Shown: positions 5,740-13,189, counted from the first letter of the stretch. The stretch: 14,893 bases of DNA from Betaproteobacteria bacterium (GCA_021414185.1 JAIOOZ010000318.1:1-14893); one strand, 5' to 3'. Made by a program: numbers and translations. The notes: generated by a model from the letters alone, not told the origin.

Positions 5740-7394
5740 GCCCGGGCGCCCACCTTTTCGTCCTCGATCCTGGCCGCGATCATTTCACGCAGTTGCCGCT
5801 TGAGGACCTTGCCCACCGGGCTGAGCGGAAACTGGCTGACCACTTCCAGCCGTTCCGGCAGTTTGAAGCTGGCGATCTTCTGCGCGCGCAGGAAGGCGAT
5901 CAGTTCACCGAACTCCAGGGTTTCACCGTCCTTCGCGATGACGAAGGCGCAAGCCTTTTCACCGAACACCGGATCGGGCATTGCCACCAGCGTCACGGCC
6001 TTGACCTTGGGATGGCCGAAGATCAGGTTCTCGACTTCCTCGCAGCTGATCTTTTCGCCGCCGCGGTTGATCAGGTCCTTGCGCCGTCCTTCGGTGAATA
6101 CGTGACGGCCCTGTTTGCGCACGATGTCGCCCATGCGGTAGAAGCCGTCCGGCGTGAAGGCCTCGGCCTGCTTTTCCGGCGCGTTGTAGTAGCCTTGGAT
6201 CGTATAGGGTCCGCGGGTGACCAGTTCGCCGGGTTCGCCGTCGGGCACTTCGTTGCCGTCGTCGTCGAGCACCTTGATCTCGTCGTCCTCGCACACAGGC
6301 ACGCCGGAACTGTTGAGCAACATCTCTACCGGGGCATCCAGCGGCACCATGTTGATCAGGCCTTCGGCGGTGCCGTAAATTTCCTGGGCGATGCAGCCGA
6401 ATCGTTCGCGCATCCGCCCGCGCAGTTCCGGCGCCAGGCGCGCGCCGCCATTCTGGATCACCTTCAGCGACGACAAATCGTAGTCGTCGGGCACGGGGGA
6501 ATTCAGCCAGTTGGAGATCAAGGGCACCACGGCGGCGATCATGCTGACCTTTTCGCGCTGCACCAGCGAGAACACCTCGGCCGCATCGCCCGAAGGCGCC
6601 AGCACCACCGTGCCGCCGTAGTAGAAACAGCCGAGCATGCCGGGCGAGGCCAGGTTGTAGTTGTGTCCGAGCGGCAGGATGGCCATGAACACGGTGTTCT
6701 CGTCGAAGCCGCCGGCACGGCCGCAGAGGCGGGCATTCAGCACGTAGTCCTCGTGGGTGCGCGGGATCAGTTTCGACAGCGAGGTCGTGCCGCCGGAAAG
6801 CAGCATGGTGGTGATTTCGGCGGGGTCGGGGTCATGCCCGACCAGCGCCGCGGCGACGGCAGCGTCCGACAGCGGCGCAGCGATCATCGCGTGCAGACCC
6901 AGTTGCCCGGGGCCGGGTTCGCCGGCGACAAACACAAGGCGCAGGGCCGGTGCATCGGGCTGGACTTCGCGCGCCATCTCGCGGTAATCGAAGTTGCCGA
7001 TGCGATCGGGGATCACGTAGGCCGCGGCACCCGAGGCCTTGAGGAAGTGGCGAACCTCGCTGTGGCGATGCGCCCGCAAAGCCATCACCGGGATCGCGCC
7101 GATGCGTGTCAGGGCGAAATAGGCCAGCACGAATTCGGGACCATTGGGCAGTTGCAGCACCACGCGATCGAGGGCCTTGATGCCGGCGTCGAGGAAACCG
7201 CAGGCCAGTCGCCGCGAACCGGCAACCAGGTCGGCGTAGCTCAGGCGCAGATCACCGCTGACCAATGCGGTTTTATCCGGATGGCGCGCGGCACTGCGCT
7301 CCAGCAGTTGCGGAATCGTGATGCCTTCCCACCAGCCCCGCTGGCGGTAGCGGGCCGCCGCGTCGGCGGACCAGGGCACGCAGCCTTCGAGCAT
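5736..7394 (-). CDS. sdgA: EntE-like aryl-acid AMP ligase, probable salicylyl-CoA ligase
   Basis: This 552-residue adenylating enzyme is of the 2,3-dihydroxybenzoate-AMP ligase subfamily. Motifs are SGGTTSLSK (200-208), YGTAE (340-344), YRMGD (419-423), GRRKDLINRGGEKIS (436-450) and the catalytic Lys529 in LSPVGKVLK. The aryl-acid pocket motif HNYNLAS has Asn245, equivalent to EntE Asn235 that contacts the 2-hydroxyl, and Ser250, equivalent to Ser240. Streptomyces SdgA has the same kind of sequence but works as a salicylyl-CoA ligase. No aryl carrier protein or NRPS gene is nearby, so CoA is the likely acceptor. The ATG at 7394 has a perfect AGGAGG at 7401-7406; a longer in-frame opening to 7445 lacks such a site. 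It is the first gene of the operon, overlaps the hydroxylase by ATGA, and is divergent from the LysR gene. Confidence 0.88.
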   Translation of the reverse strand: MLEGCVPWSADAAARYRQRGWWEGITIPQLLERSAARHPDKTALVSGDLRLSYADLVAGSRRLACGFLDAGIKALDRVVLQLPNGPEFVLAYFALTRIGAIPVMALRAHRHSEVRHFLKASGAAAYVIPDRIGNFDYREMAREVQPDAPALRLVFVAGEPGPGQLGLHAMIAAPLSDAAVAAALVGHDPDPAEITTMLLSGGTTSLSKLIPRTHEDYVLNARLCGRAGGFDENTVFMAILPLGHNYNLASPGMLGCFYYGGTVVLAPSGDAAEVFSLVQREKVSMIAAVVPLISNWLNSPVPDDYDLSSLKVIQNGGARLAPELRGRMRERFGCIAQEIYGTAEGLINMVPLDAPVEMLLNSSGVPVCEDDEIKVLDDDGNEVPDGEPGELVTRGPYTIQGYYNAPEKQAEAFTPDGFYRMGDIVRKQGRHVFTEGRRKDLINRGGEKISCEEVENLIFGHPKVKAVTLVAMPDPVFGEKACAFVIAKDGETLEFGELIAFLRAQKIASFKLPERLEVVSQFPLSPVGKVLKRQLREMIAARIEDEKVGARA

Positions 7395-7414
7395 GTTTCT
7401 CCTCCTCGTTTTCG

Positions 7415-7427
7415 CCGGGTAACCCGG
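7415..7427. repeat. Short palindrome in the sdg leader
   Basis: CCGGGTAACCCGG forms 5- to 6-base GC arms with a tiny centre, 8 bases upstream of the AGGAGG of the first operon gene. It could be a leader hairpin affecting translation, or chance. Confidence 0.3.
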
Positions 7428-7474
7428 TCTGTGGCGACAGGACACCCATCGCGACTTGCACTCTAGAGCAAAAA

Positions 7475-7502
7475 GTTATCTACTTATAGCGAATACCGTC
7501 AA
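7475..7502 (-). promoter_or_regulatory. Candidate promoter of the salicylate/gentisate operon
   Basis: On the minus strand, TTGACG (7497-7502, 5 of 6) is separated by 16 bases from GATAAC (7475-7480, 4 of 6). This would start transcription about 75 bases before the ligase ATG. The short spacer and non-ideal -10 fit a promoter that needs an activator, as expected for a NahR-type LysR protein encoded divergently. The start site is not proven. Confidence 0.45.
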
Positions 7503-7510
7503 TACATCCC

Positions 7511-7525
7511 ATTCATTTCATGAAT
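7511..7525. promoter_or_regulatory. Candidate LysR-type inverted repeat overlapping the regulator start codon
   Basis: ATTCA-N5-TGAAT is an interrupted palindrome whose right half runs over the start of the LysR gene (ATG at 7520) and lies just upstream of the operon -35. A site here could mediate autorepression. A second, imperfect inverted repeat, TTGC-A-CTCTAGAG-CAA, occupies 7456-7471. Both are plausible but unproven. Confidence 0.3.
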
Positions 7526-8422
7526 ATCTTAGACTTCGACCTCAACCTGCTCACTGTCTTCGATGCAGTGCTCGCCGAGCGCTCGATCAGCCGCGCCGCC
7601 GGCCGGCTGGACCTGTCGCAACCGGCCGTGAGCAACGCCTTGGCGCGCATGCGCAAGGCCACCGGCGACCGCCTGTTCGTCCGCCTCGGCAATGCAATGG
7701 TGCCGACGCCCTATGCCCAGGGCATTGCCGATCCGATACGCCAGGCACTGACCGGCATCCGCATCGCGCTGGGCGCGAGCCAGGAATTCGACCCCGCCAC
7801 CTCGCCGCGCAGCTTCGCGATCTTTCTTACCGACCTCGGCGAGGCCTTCTTCCTGCCGCGACTGCTGGCCCGCCTCAACCGCATCGCCCCCGGCGTGCAC
7901 ATCCGCACCCTGCCGATGCCGCCCGAGGCGGCCGAGGATGCGCTGCGGAACGGCGAGGTCGACCTGGCCATCGGCAACCTGCCCGACTTCCGCGCCGGCT
8001 TCTATGTCCAGCGCCTGTTCCGCGACCGCTATGTCTGCATGGTGCGCAAGGATCACCCGTCGATCGGCGAGCGCATCACGGCGCGCCAGTTCGCCGCGGC
8101 GTCGCACGCCATCGTCACGCCGGGTGGCTGGGGCCACGGCATCATCGAGCGCACGCTGATCGAGCACGGCCTGGAACAGCGCATCGCTCTGCGCATGCAG
8201 AACTTCCTGGTGCTGGCCAGCATCGTCGCCACCACCGACCTGGTCGCCATCGTGCCGCACAGCGTCGGCAGCCAGTTGTCGCAGCACAACGAGGTCAAGC
8301 TGCTGGCAATGCCGATCACGATTCCGGCGTTCGACATCAAGCAGTGCTGGCAGGAGCGCTTCCACGACGACAAGGGCAACCGCTGGCTGCGGCAGCAGTT
8401 CGTGGAGCTTTTCTCAAGCTAG
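7520..8422 (+). CDS. LysR-family regulator, NahR/LinR-like, probable activator of the salicylate operon
   Basis: This 300-residue LysR-type regulator has an N-terminal winged helix-turn-helix (about residues 8-66, core SISRAAGRLDLSQPAVSNALARM) and a periplasmic-binding-protein-like effector domain from about 95 to the end. The opening DFDLNLLTVFDAVLAERS and the C-terminal DKGNRWLRQQF resemble the NahR/LinR/NodD group, whose NahR member responds to salicylate. The gene is divergent from the salicylyl-CoA ligase gene with 125 bases between, the standard layout for a LysR activator and its target. The ATG at 7520 lacks a clear ribosome site and sits inside a palindrome, which could reflect autoregulation. 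The effector may be salicylate or a CoA intermediate; that is inference. Confidence 0.88.
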   Translation: MNILDFDLNLLTVFDAVLAERSISRAAGRLDLSQPAVSNALARMRKATGDRLFVRLGNAMVPTPYAQGIADPIRQALTGIRIALGASQEFDPATSPRSFAIFLTDLGEAFFLPRLLARLNRIAPGVHIRTLPMPPEAAEDALRNGEVDLAIGNLPDFRAGFYVQRLFRDRYVCMVRKDHPSIGERITARQFAAASHAIVTPGGWGHGIIERTLIEHGLEQRIALRMQNFLVLASIVATTDLVAIVPHSVGSQLSQHNEVKLLAMPITIPAFDIKQCWQERFHDDKGNRWLRQQFVELFSS

Positions 8423-8762
8423 GAAGTCGGCGCTGATGAAGCCTCTGCGCAGCAGGGCGGTCGAGCAGAAAACGCTCTCCTCCCCACTGCGGATGGCGGG
8501 ACGGCGATGAATCCGGTCAGAGGGCATACCGTGTTGGTCCTTATTGACTGGCTCAGTTCGGCCACGACCTGCCGCTCAGAAATTCTCTCCATTGCGGCCA
8601 TTTGTTTTCCCGCTCGCTCCGAAGCGGTCATTGATCCGATCGTGCCCAGCTTTTCTGTCGGACCGGCGGGCGTGCAGCGTTGTTGCCGTTGGGCTAGATT
8701 CGCCGTAAGGCAAACCCCGGCCATTTGCAGCCGGTCGCGCGACAGACGTGCACTTGGCCACG
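8423..8762. other. Non-coding spacer with a broken copy of the hydrolase gene end
   Basis: No gene here looks convincing: short openings on both strands have no recognisable family, motif or ribosome site. Composition is less uniform than in the coding neighbours. AAGTCGGCGCTG at 8424-8435 and TGGCGGGACGGCGAT at 8494-8508 both recur, contiguous, at 14647-14671, where they encode the C-terminus of an alpha/beta hydrolase on the minus strand. Here they are split by 58 bases, so the stretch looks like a decayed partial duplicate. Confidence 0.45.
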
Positions 8763-9206
8763 TCAGCTTTCATCCGGCGTAACAATACGTATCGGGCGAG
8801 TTCCAATCCTAGCCCCGGTGACCTCATCCACTGCCACCGCCTTGATTTCCGTACCGGTTTCAGCATCCAGAAAGCGGACCAATTTCCCGCCACCCCGGTG
8901 TTTGCGCCCCCATGCGCCAATGATGAAAAGTACTGGCAGAAAATCCTGCCCGGCCGCGGTCAATAGATACTCTTCACGTGGCGGGTGCTCCGAGTAGCGT
9001 CGCTTCTCCAGCAATCCCTCCTCCGTTAAAGCAGCCAGCCGCCGCGTCAGGATCGTCGGCGCGATACCCAGACTTTTTCGGAATTGGTCGAAACGCGTGA
9101 GACCCGCATGGGCGTCGCGCAGGATCAACAAACTCCACGCGTCGCCCGCAAAGGCCAGGCTCCGTGCGATCGGGCAGGTTTCTTCAAGAGTTTTTTCGCT
9201 GTCCAT
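8763..9206 (-). CDS. HxlR-family transcriptional regulator
   Basis: This 147-residue winged-helix regulator has an N-terminal CPIARSLAFAGDAWSLLILRDA (Cys11-Pro12 and helix 1), which is the HxlR signature, followed by FDQFRKSLGIAPTILTRRLAALTEEGLLEKR as the recognition helix and wing. The C-terminal extension (about 105-147) lacks the cysteines some relatives carry. In Bacillus YodB, CatR and HypR the matching N-terminal Cys senses quinones, diamide or hypochlorite and controls nearby reductases. Here the divergent genes encode an SDR and an OYE-family reductase, so regulation of those is the obvious job. I choose the ATG at 9206; a TTG nine codons upstream is possible. No clear ribosome site is seen for either start, so the transcript may be leaderless or poorly translated. 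Confidence 0.87.
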   Translation of the reverse strand: MDSEKTLEETCPIARSLAFAGDAWSLLILRDAHAGLTRFDQFRKSLGIAPTILTRRLAALTEEGLLEKRRYSEHPPREEYLLTAAGQDFLPVLFIIGAWGRKHRGGGKLVRFLDAETGTEIKAVAVDEVTGARIGTRPIRIVTPDES

Positions 9207-9214
9207 ACTAAAAA

Positions 9215-9266
9215 GATAGTGACTTACTTTCAAATTGATAGTATTGTTCGTATCGGATTGATACTA
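9215..9266. promoter_or_regulatory. Three spaced GATA(G/C)T repeats in the HxlR-SDR divergent promoter
   Basis: GATAGT at 9215-9220, GATAGT at 9237-9242 and GATACT at 9260-9265 lie on one DNA face, 22 and 23 bases apart. TAGTAT (9239-9244) and ATACTA (9261-9266) also form an inverted repeat with a 16-base gap. The elements cover most of the space between the divergent genes (9207-9288) and are likely HxlR operator sites. A -35-like TTGATA (9235-9240) for the SDR lies within them. Confidence 0.45.
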
Positions 9267-9288
9267 ACACTTCCCAACGGAGATTTGA

Positions 9289-10107
9289 ATGATGAAGAAA
9301 AATGATCAGGCGGTTGCCTTGGTAACAGGTGCATCTTCAGGCATCGGTGAAGCCGTGGCCCTACGACTGGCCAAAGCGGGCTACAAGGTATTTGGCACCA
9401 GCCGACGAGGAGTATCGGCATCACGAGCTTCGTTTGAGATGCTGCCTCTGGATGTGACCAGTGACGCATCCGTCAAAGCCGTCGTCGCTGAAGTCATCCG
9501 GCGCGTGGGGCGACTTGACCTGCTGGTGAATAACGCCGGCTTCAACGTCGCGGTCGGTGGTGCGGAAGAAAGCTCCATTCAACAAGCTCAGGACATCTTC
9601 GATACGAACTTTTTCGGGATGGTGCGGATGACCGTGGCCGTCGTCCCTTACATGCGCCAGCAAGGGAGCGGCCGCATCGTCAACATCGGCTCAGTCCTGG
9701 GCTTTATGGCCATGCCCTACATGGCGCTCTATGCTGCAACCAAACATGCCATCGAGGGCTACTCTGAATCCCTCGACCATGAACTTCGAAATATGGGTAT
9801 CCGCGTCTCGGTTATTGAGCCTGCATTCATGAAGACAGCGATAGACGCCAACTCTCGTGATGCGGATGCCAAACTGGACGCCTACCGGGACGTTCGGACC
9901 ACCATGGATAAGCGCCTCAAAGAAATGCTGGATGTTGCCGAGGAGCCCGATGTGGTCGCCGACACAGTCCTGAAGGCCGCAAGAGCAGCCAGCCCCAAAA
10001 CGCGATACACATCAGGAACAGCAGCAGCACGCCTGCGCTTGATGCATACGCTATTGCCGGCCAGCCTTCTGGATGCAGAAATCCGCAAACAATTGCGCAT
10101 CGCTTGA
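9289..10107 (+). CDS. Short-chain dehydrogenase/reductase (classical SDR)
   Basis: This 272-residue classical SDR has TGASSGIG (13-20) for the dinucleotide, NNAG (81-84) and the catalytic Ser135, Tyr148 and Lys152 (YAATK). It interconverts an alcohol and a ketone or aldehyde using NAD(P); the substrate cannot be told. SRR at 38-40 after the second strand suggests NADP(H) preference. The C-terminus (about 205-272) is longer than the minimal fold and resembles SDRs acting on lipids or long hydrophobic substrates. ATG 9289 is followed directly by a second ATG; GGAG at 9279-9282 has good spacing to the first. Codon use is more mixed, with many A- or T-ending codons, than in the flanking catabolic genes. 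It precedes the OYE gene by 82 bases and is probably co-regulated by the divergent HxlR protein. Confidence 0.9.
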   Translation: MMKKNDQAVALVTGASSGIGEAVALRLAKAGYKVFGTSRRGVSASRASFEMLPLDVTSDASVKAVVAEVIRRVGRLDLLVNNAGFNVAVGGAEESSIQQAQDIFDTNFFGMVRMTVAVVPYMRQQGSGRIVNIGSVLGFMAMPYMALYAATKHAIEGYSESLDHELRNMGIRVSVIEPAFMKTAIDANSRDADAKLDAYRDVRTTMDKRLKEMLDVAEEPDVVADTVLKAARAASPKTRYTSGTAAARLRLMHTLLPASLLDAEIRKQLRIA

Positions 10108-10189
10108 CGCTGCACTTCGCCAGCACCTATCGCATATTCCGCCCGAGCGAATTGCCGGCCCCGCTAAATCAACCTGTTCAAAAACCATC

Positions 10190-11452
10190 ATGACAAAACC
10201 TATCTCACCCGAAAGTAATCTCCTTAACCAGTCATTTCAACTGCCCAATGGCAGCGTGCTTCGCAACCGCCTGGCCAAGGCCGCGATGAGCGAGGTACTT
10301 GGAACCTACGATAACCATGTGACCCAAAGCCATGTCGAGCTTTACCGGCGCTGGGCTAAATCAGGCATCGGAATGCTCATTACCGGCAACGTGATGATTG
10401 ATCGGCGCGCGCTGGGTGAGCCCGGCAATGTGGTGATCGAGGATGAATCGGATTTGGTGATTTTGCAGCAGTGGGCAAAAGCAGCCACTGAACAGGGGGT
10501 GGCGATCTGGGTTCAGCTGAATCATCCAGGCAAGCAATCGCCCAAGGGACTGAACAGCACGAATCTTTCGCCGTCAGCCATTCCGTTCCGGGCCGACATG
10601 GCGGCCTTTTTTGAAACGCCCCGTGAGGCCACAACGGCGGAAATTGACGAGATCATTCAGCGCTTCGGGCGCAGTGCGGCCATCTGCAAGAAAGCCGGCT
10701 TTAGTGGTGTGCAGATTCACGGAGCCCACGGCTATCTAATCAGCCAGTTTCTGTCGCCGCACCACAACCAGCGGACTGACGCATGGGGCGGTAGCCCGGA
10801 AAAGCGGCGCCGCTTTGTTCTGGCTGTGTATGCGGAGATACGCCGGCAAGTCGGCAACGACTTTCCGGTCGGTATCAAACTCAACTCAGCCGACTTCCAG
10901 AAAGGTGGATTTACCGAAGAAGAATCCATGGCGACCATCCGCGCGCTTGCCGACGCAGGAATCGACCTGATCGAGATATCCGGGGGCACGTATGAAGCAC
11001 CTGCGATGAGCGGTGTCGTACAACAGCCGCGCCAGTCCTCCACCGCGGTGCGAGAGGCATACTTTATGGCGTTCGCAGAAAAGATACGAGCCACAGTTCA
11101 GGTACCGCTGATGCTGACCGGTGGCTTTCGTACCCTTGGCGGCATGAATGCAGCACTACAAACCGGGGCACTTGATGTTGTCGGTCTGGCTCGCCTGCTG
11201 GCGATCGATCCCGACGCACCCATGGCGCTATTGGAGGGGCGCGATTGCAAGCAGCGTGTGCGCCGAATCTCTACCGGCATAAAGGCCATTGATCGCATGG
11301 GAATCATGGAAATACTTTGGTATTCGCGTCAGTTGAAGCGAATCGCCGAAGGCGGTGACCCTCATCCCAGGGAAAGCGGACTTTGGGCATTTCTGGCGTC
11401 GTTGACGAAAAGTGGTTGGGGAACCTATCAAACCAAACGCCTTCGCGCTTGA
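10190..11452 (+). CDS. Old Yellow Enzyme-family NADH:flavin oxidoreductase
   Basis: This 420-residue FMN TIM-barrel protein belongs to the OYE/YqjM-like family. The substrate-binding pair is visible as His177 and His180 with Tyr182 in IHGAHGYLISQFLSPHHNQRTDAWGG. Other marks are QLNHPGKQ (109-116), IEISGGTYEAP (261-271) and LTGGFRT (309-315). It has no Fe-S or FAD domains, unlike the large reductase at 657-2627. Such enzymes reduce activated alkenes (enones, quinone-like or nitro compounds) with NAD(P)H. The ATG at 10190 begins MTKPISPE; an in-frame opening upstream to 10073 overlaps the SDR gene and is unlikely to be used. No strong ribosome site is seen. Composition matches the SDR and differs from the other modules. 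It converges on the thioesterase gene with 55 bases between. Confidence 0.9.
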   Translation: MTKPISPESNLLNQSFQLPNGSVLRNRLAKAAMSEVLGTYDNHVTQSHVELYRRWAKSGIGMLITGNVMIDRRALGEPGNVVIEDESDLVILQQWAKAATEQGVAIWVQLNHPGKQSPKGLNSTNLSPSAIPFRADMAAFFETPREATTAEIDEIIQRFGRSAAICKKAGFSGVQIHGAHGYLISQFLSPHHNQRTDAWGGSPEKRRRFVLAVYAEIRRQVGNDFPVGIKLNSADFQKGGFTEEESMATIRALADAGIDLIEISGGTYEAPAMSGVVQQPRQSSTAVREAYFMAFAEKIRATVQVPLMLTGGFRTLGGMNAALQTGALDVVGLARLLAIDPDAPMALLEGRDCKQRVRRISTGIKAIDRMGIMEILWYSRQLKRIAEGGDPHPRESGLWAFLASLTKSGWGTYQTKRLRA

Positions 11453-11507
11453 TCCGGCTTTGGTAGTGCACCAAGCGATGCGCTAAGCACAGCGGCGGCC
11501 AATCCGG

Positions 11508-11942
11508 TCAGGGCGATTTCGGCCACAGGATCATCTGCGTACAGCGAAACAGGGCGATCTTGCGCCCGGTGGCCTCGTCCGTGACCGTGGCATCCCACAC
11601 CTGTGTGTTCCGACCCAAATGCTGGGCGCTCGCTACACAGGCGATCGATCCTTCCTTGACGGTACCGAGATGGTTGCTCTTCAGCTCGATGGTGGTAAAC
11701 GATTGTGCGCCTTCGGGCATGTGGGCCACCGTGGCATAGCCGCAGGTCGTATCCGCCAGCGCCACCACGCTGGCGGCATGCAGGAAATCGTTCGGTGCGA
11801 AGTGCAGCTTCCTGACCGGCATCCTGCTGCGCAGGGAATCCTGCGACAGAGCAATCATCTCGACGCCAAGAAAGCCGGGCAGGTACTCGCTGCCGCGCTC
11901 GTTGAGGATCTCGATCGAAATTTCCGGGCGCAGTTTGCTCAT
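11508..11942 (-). CDS. Hotdog-fold (PaaI-like) acyl-CoA thioesterase
   Basis: This 144-residue single hotdog-domain protein has FLHAASVVALADTTCGYAT (53-71), the active-site helix of the PaaI/4-hydroxybenzoyl-CoA thioesterase group, with Asp64 in the position of the PaaI catalytic Asp. The usual H-G-G before the helix reads H-A-A, which is unusual. SFTTIELKSNHLG (81-93) is the typical following strand. Enzymes of this type hydrolyse aryl- or acyl-CoA esters in the cytoplasm. Its ATG overlaps the stop of the MFS gene as ATGA, so the two are translated together. With a salicylyl-CoA operon nearby, gentisyl-CoA or salicylyl-CoA is an attractive substrate, freeing CoA or gentisate, but this is inference. 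The family call is good; the substrate is unknown. Confidence 0.82.
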   Translation of the reverse strand: MSKLRPEISIEILNERGSEYLPGFLGVEMIALSQDSLRSRMPVRKLHFAPNDFLHAASVVALADTTCGYATVAHMPEGAQSFTTIELKSNHLGTVKEGSIACVASAQHLGRNTQVWDATVTDEATGRKIALFRCTQMILWPKSP

Positions 11943-13189
11943 GGGACACTTCCTTTCGTTGCAACCGGCGCCATGTGCGCCGTATCGATGTGGCGCTCGA
12001 TCCTGGCTTCGCGAATCGGCAGGTTGAGCAGGGCGGCAAGCAGGGAAAGGACGATATCGGCGTACCACATCCAGCCGAAGTCGCCGAAGCGCGTGATGGT
12101 CAAGCCGCCGAGATAGGCGCCGAGGAAACCACCGATCTGGTGCGACAGCAGGGTCAAACCGAACAGTGTGGCCAGGTAGCGCACACCGAACAGCTTGCCG
12201 ACGATCGCCGCGGTCGGCGGTACCGTCGCCAGCCAGGTGAAGCCGAGTCCGGCAGCAAAAATGTAGTAGTTCAATTCGGTTCGCGGCGCCAGCAGGTAGC
12301 CGACGATAAGCACGGCGCGCGAGGCATACATCCAGGCCAAGACATACTTGCTGCGGTACTTGGCGACGCAGGAACCGGCATACAGGCTGCCGAAGATGTT
12401 GGCCAGCCCGATGATCGCCAGCGACCAGCTGGCCACGCTGGGCGGCAGCCCGCAGAGGGCCACCTCGCCGGGAAGATGGGTGACCAGGAAGGCGATGTGG
12501 AAGCCGCAGGTGAAGAAGCCGGCGTGCAGCAGCAGGTAGCTGCGGTCCTGCATCGCCCCGACCACGGTGTTCTTCAGACCCGTGTCGACTTCGGCATGCT
12601 TTGCCGGCGCGGCGCCCGGCTGTGTCAGCTTGCCGACCAGCGGCAGCGCGGTCAGCGTCAGCAGCGCGAGTGACCACATGGCCCCCATCCAGCCGAAGCT
12701 GCTGATCAGTTTTTGCATGATGGGCGCGAACACGAACTGACCGAGCGAGCCGCCGGCATTGATGACGCCGGAAGCGGTGCCCCGTGCTTCCAATGGCATG
12801 CGCTGTGCTGCCGCTCCGATCAGCACGGAAAAGCTCCCGGCGCCGGCGCCCATCGCGGAGAGCAGGCCGAGCGACACGATGAGGCCGATGCCGGAAGTCA
12901 TGAAGGGCGTGAGCGCGCAGCCGATCGCCAATACCACCAGCCCGCCGATCAGCACGGCGCGCGGACCGTAGCGGTCGGCCACCGCGCCGGCCACGGGCTG
13001 CATGGCCCCCCAGGTGAATTGGCCCACCGCCAGCGCGAGGCTGATGGTGACGATGCCGAGGCCGGTTGATTCGTTGATCGGCGCCACGAACAGGCCCAGC
13101 GACTGGCGGGCACCCATGGTGACCATCAGGATCCCGGCCGCGGCAAGGGTCGTCAGCAGAACCTCGGGACTACGGATTGAACGGAACAT
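11939..13189 (-). CDS. MFS transporter, monocarboxylate/oxalate-formate-like
   Basis: This 416-residue membrane protein has twelve probable transmembrane segments in two halves joined by a polar loop near residues 190-215 (PGAAPAKHAEVDTG). The conserved loop 2-3 motif appears as DRYGPRAVL. MGARQSLGLFVAPI in the first helix resembles the OxlT/monocarboxylate-type branch of the major facilitator superfamily, which moves small organic acids. It could import an aromatic or other carboxylate, or export one. The ATG at 13189 (MFRSIRS) is preferred to a TTG nine codons upstream; neither has a strong ribosome site. It is the first gene of a two-gene unit with the thioesterase, and the LysR gene at 13294 is divergent from it and probably controls it. 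Confidence 0.85.
   Translation of the reverse strand: MFRSIRSPEVLLTTLAAAGILMVTMGARQSLGLFVAPINESTGLGIVTISLALAVGQFTWGAMQPVAGAVADRYGPRAVLIGGLVVLAIGCALTPFMTSGIGLIVSLGLLSAMGAGAGSFSVLIGAAAQRMPLEARGTASGVINAGGSLGQFVFAPIMQKLISSFGWMGAMWSLALLTLTALPLVGKLTQPGAAPAKHAEVDTGLKNTVVGAMQDRSYLLLHAGFFTCGFHIAFLVTHLPGEVALCGLPPSVASWSLAIIGLANIFGSLYAGSCVAKYRSKYVLAWMYASRAVLIVGYLLAPRTELNYYIFAAGLGFTWLATVPPTAAIVGKLFGVRYLATLFGLTLLSHQIGGFLGAYLGGLTITRFGDFGWMWYADIVLSLLAALLNLPIREARIERHIDTAHMAPVATKGSVP

Noticed and set aside
5793..7466. A 557-codon plus-strand opening over the ligase
   Set aside because: It is an antisense shadow with long His/Gly/Ala/Asp runs and no family features; the opposite strand has the full set of adenylation motifs.
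8419..8782. Small genes on either strand in the spacer after the first LysR gene (101 codons minus, 91 codons plus)
   Set aside because: No recognisable family, no ribosome site, and the two overlap each other; part of the minus one coincides with the broken hydrolase-end repeat.
11453..11507. Possible bidirectional terminator between the OYE and thioesterase genes (CTTTGGT...ACCAAG at 11458-11475)
   Set aside because: The arms are only 5 bases, imperfect beyond that, and no T run follows in either direction.
11508..12677. A 389-codon minus-strand reading that would fuse MFS sequence to the thioesterase
   Set aside because: The upper part is in the wrong frame for the MFS protein and is Arg/Ala-rich. 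The true arrangement is two genes with an ATGA overlap, and the thioesterase has its own start at 11942.
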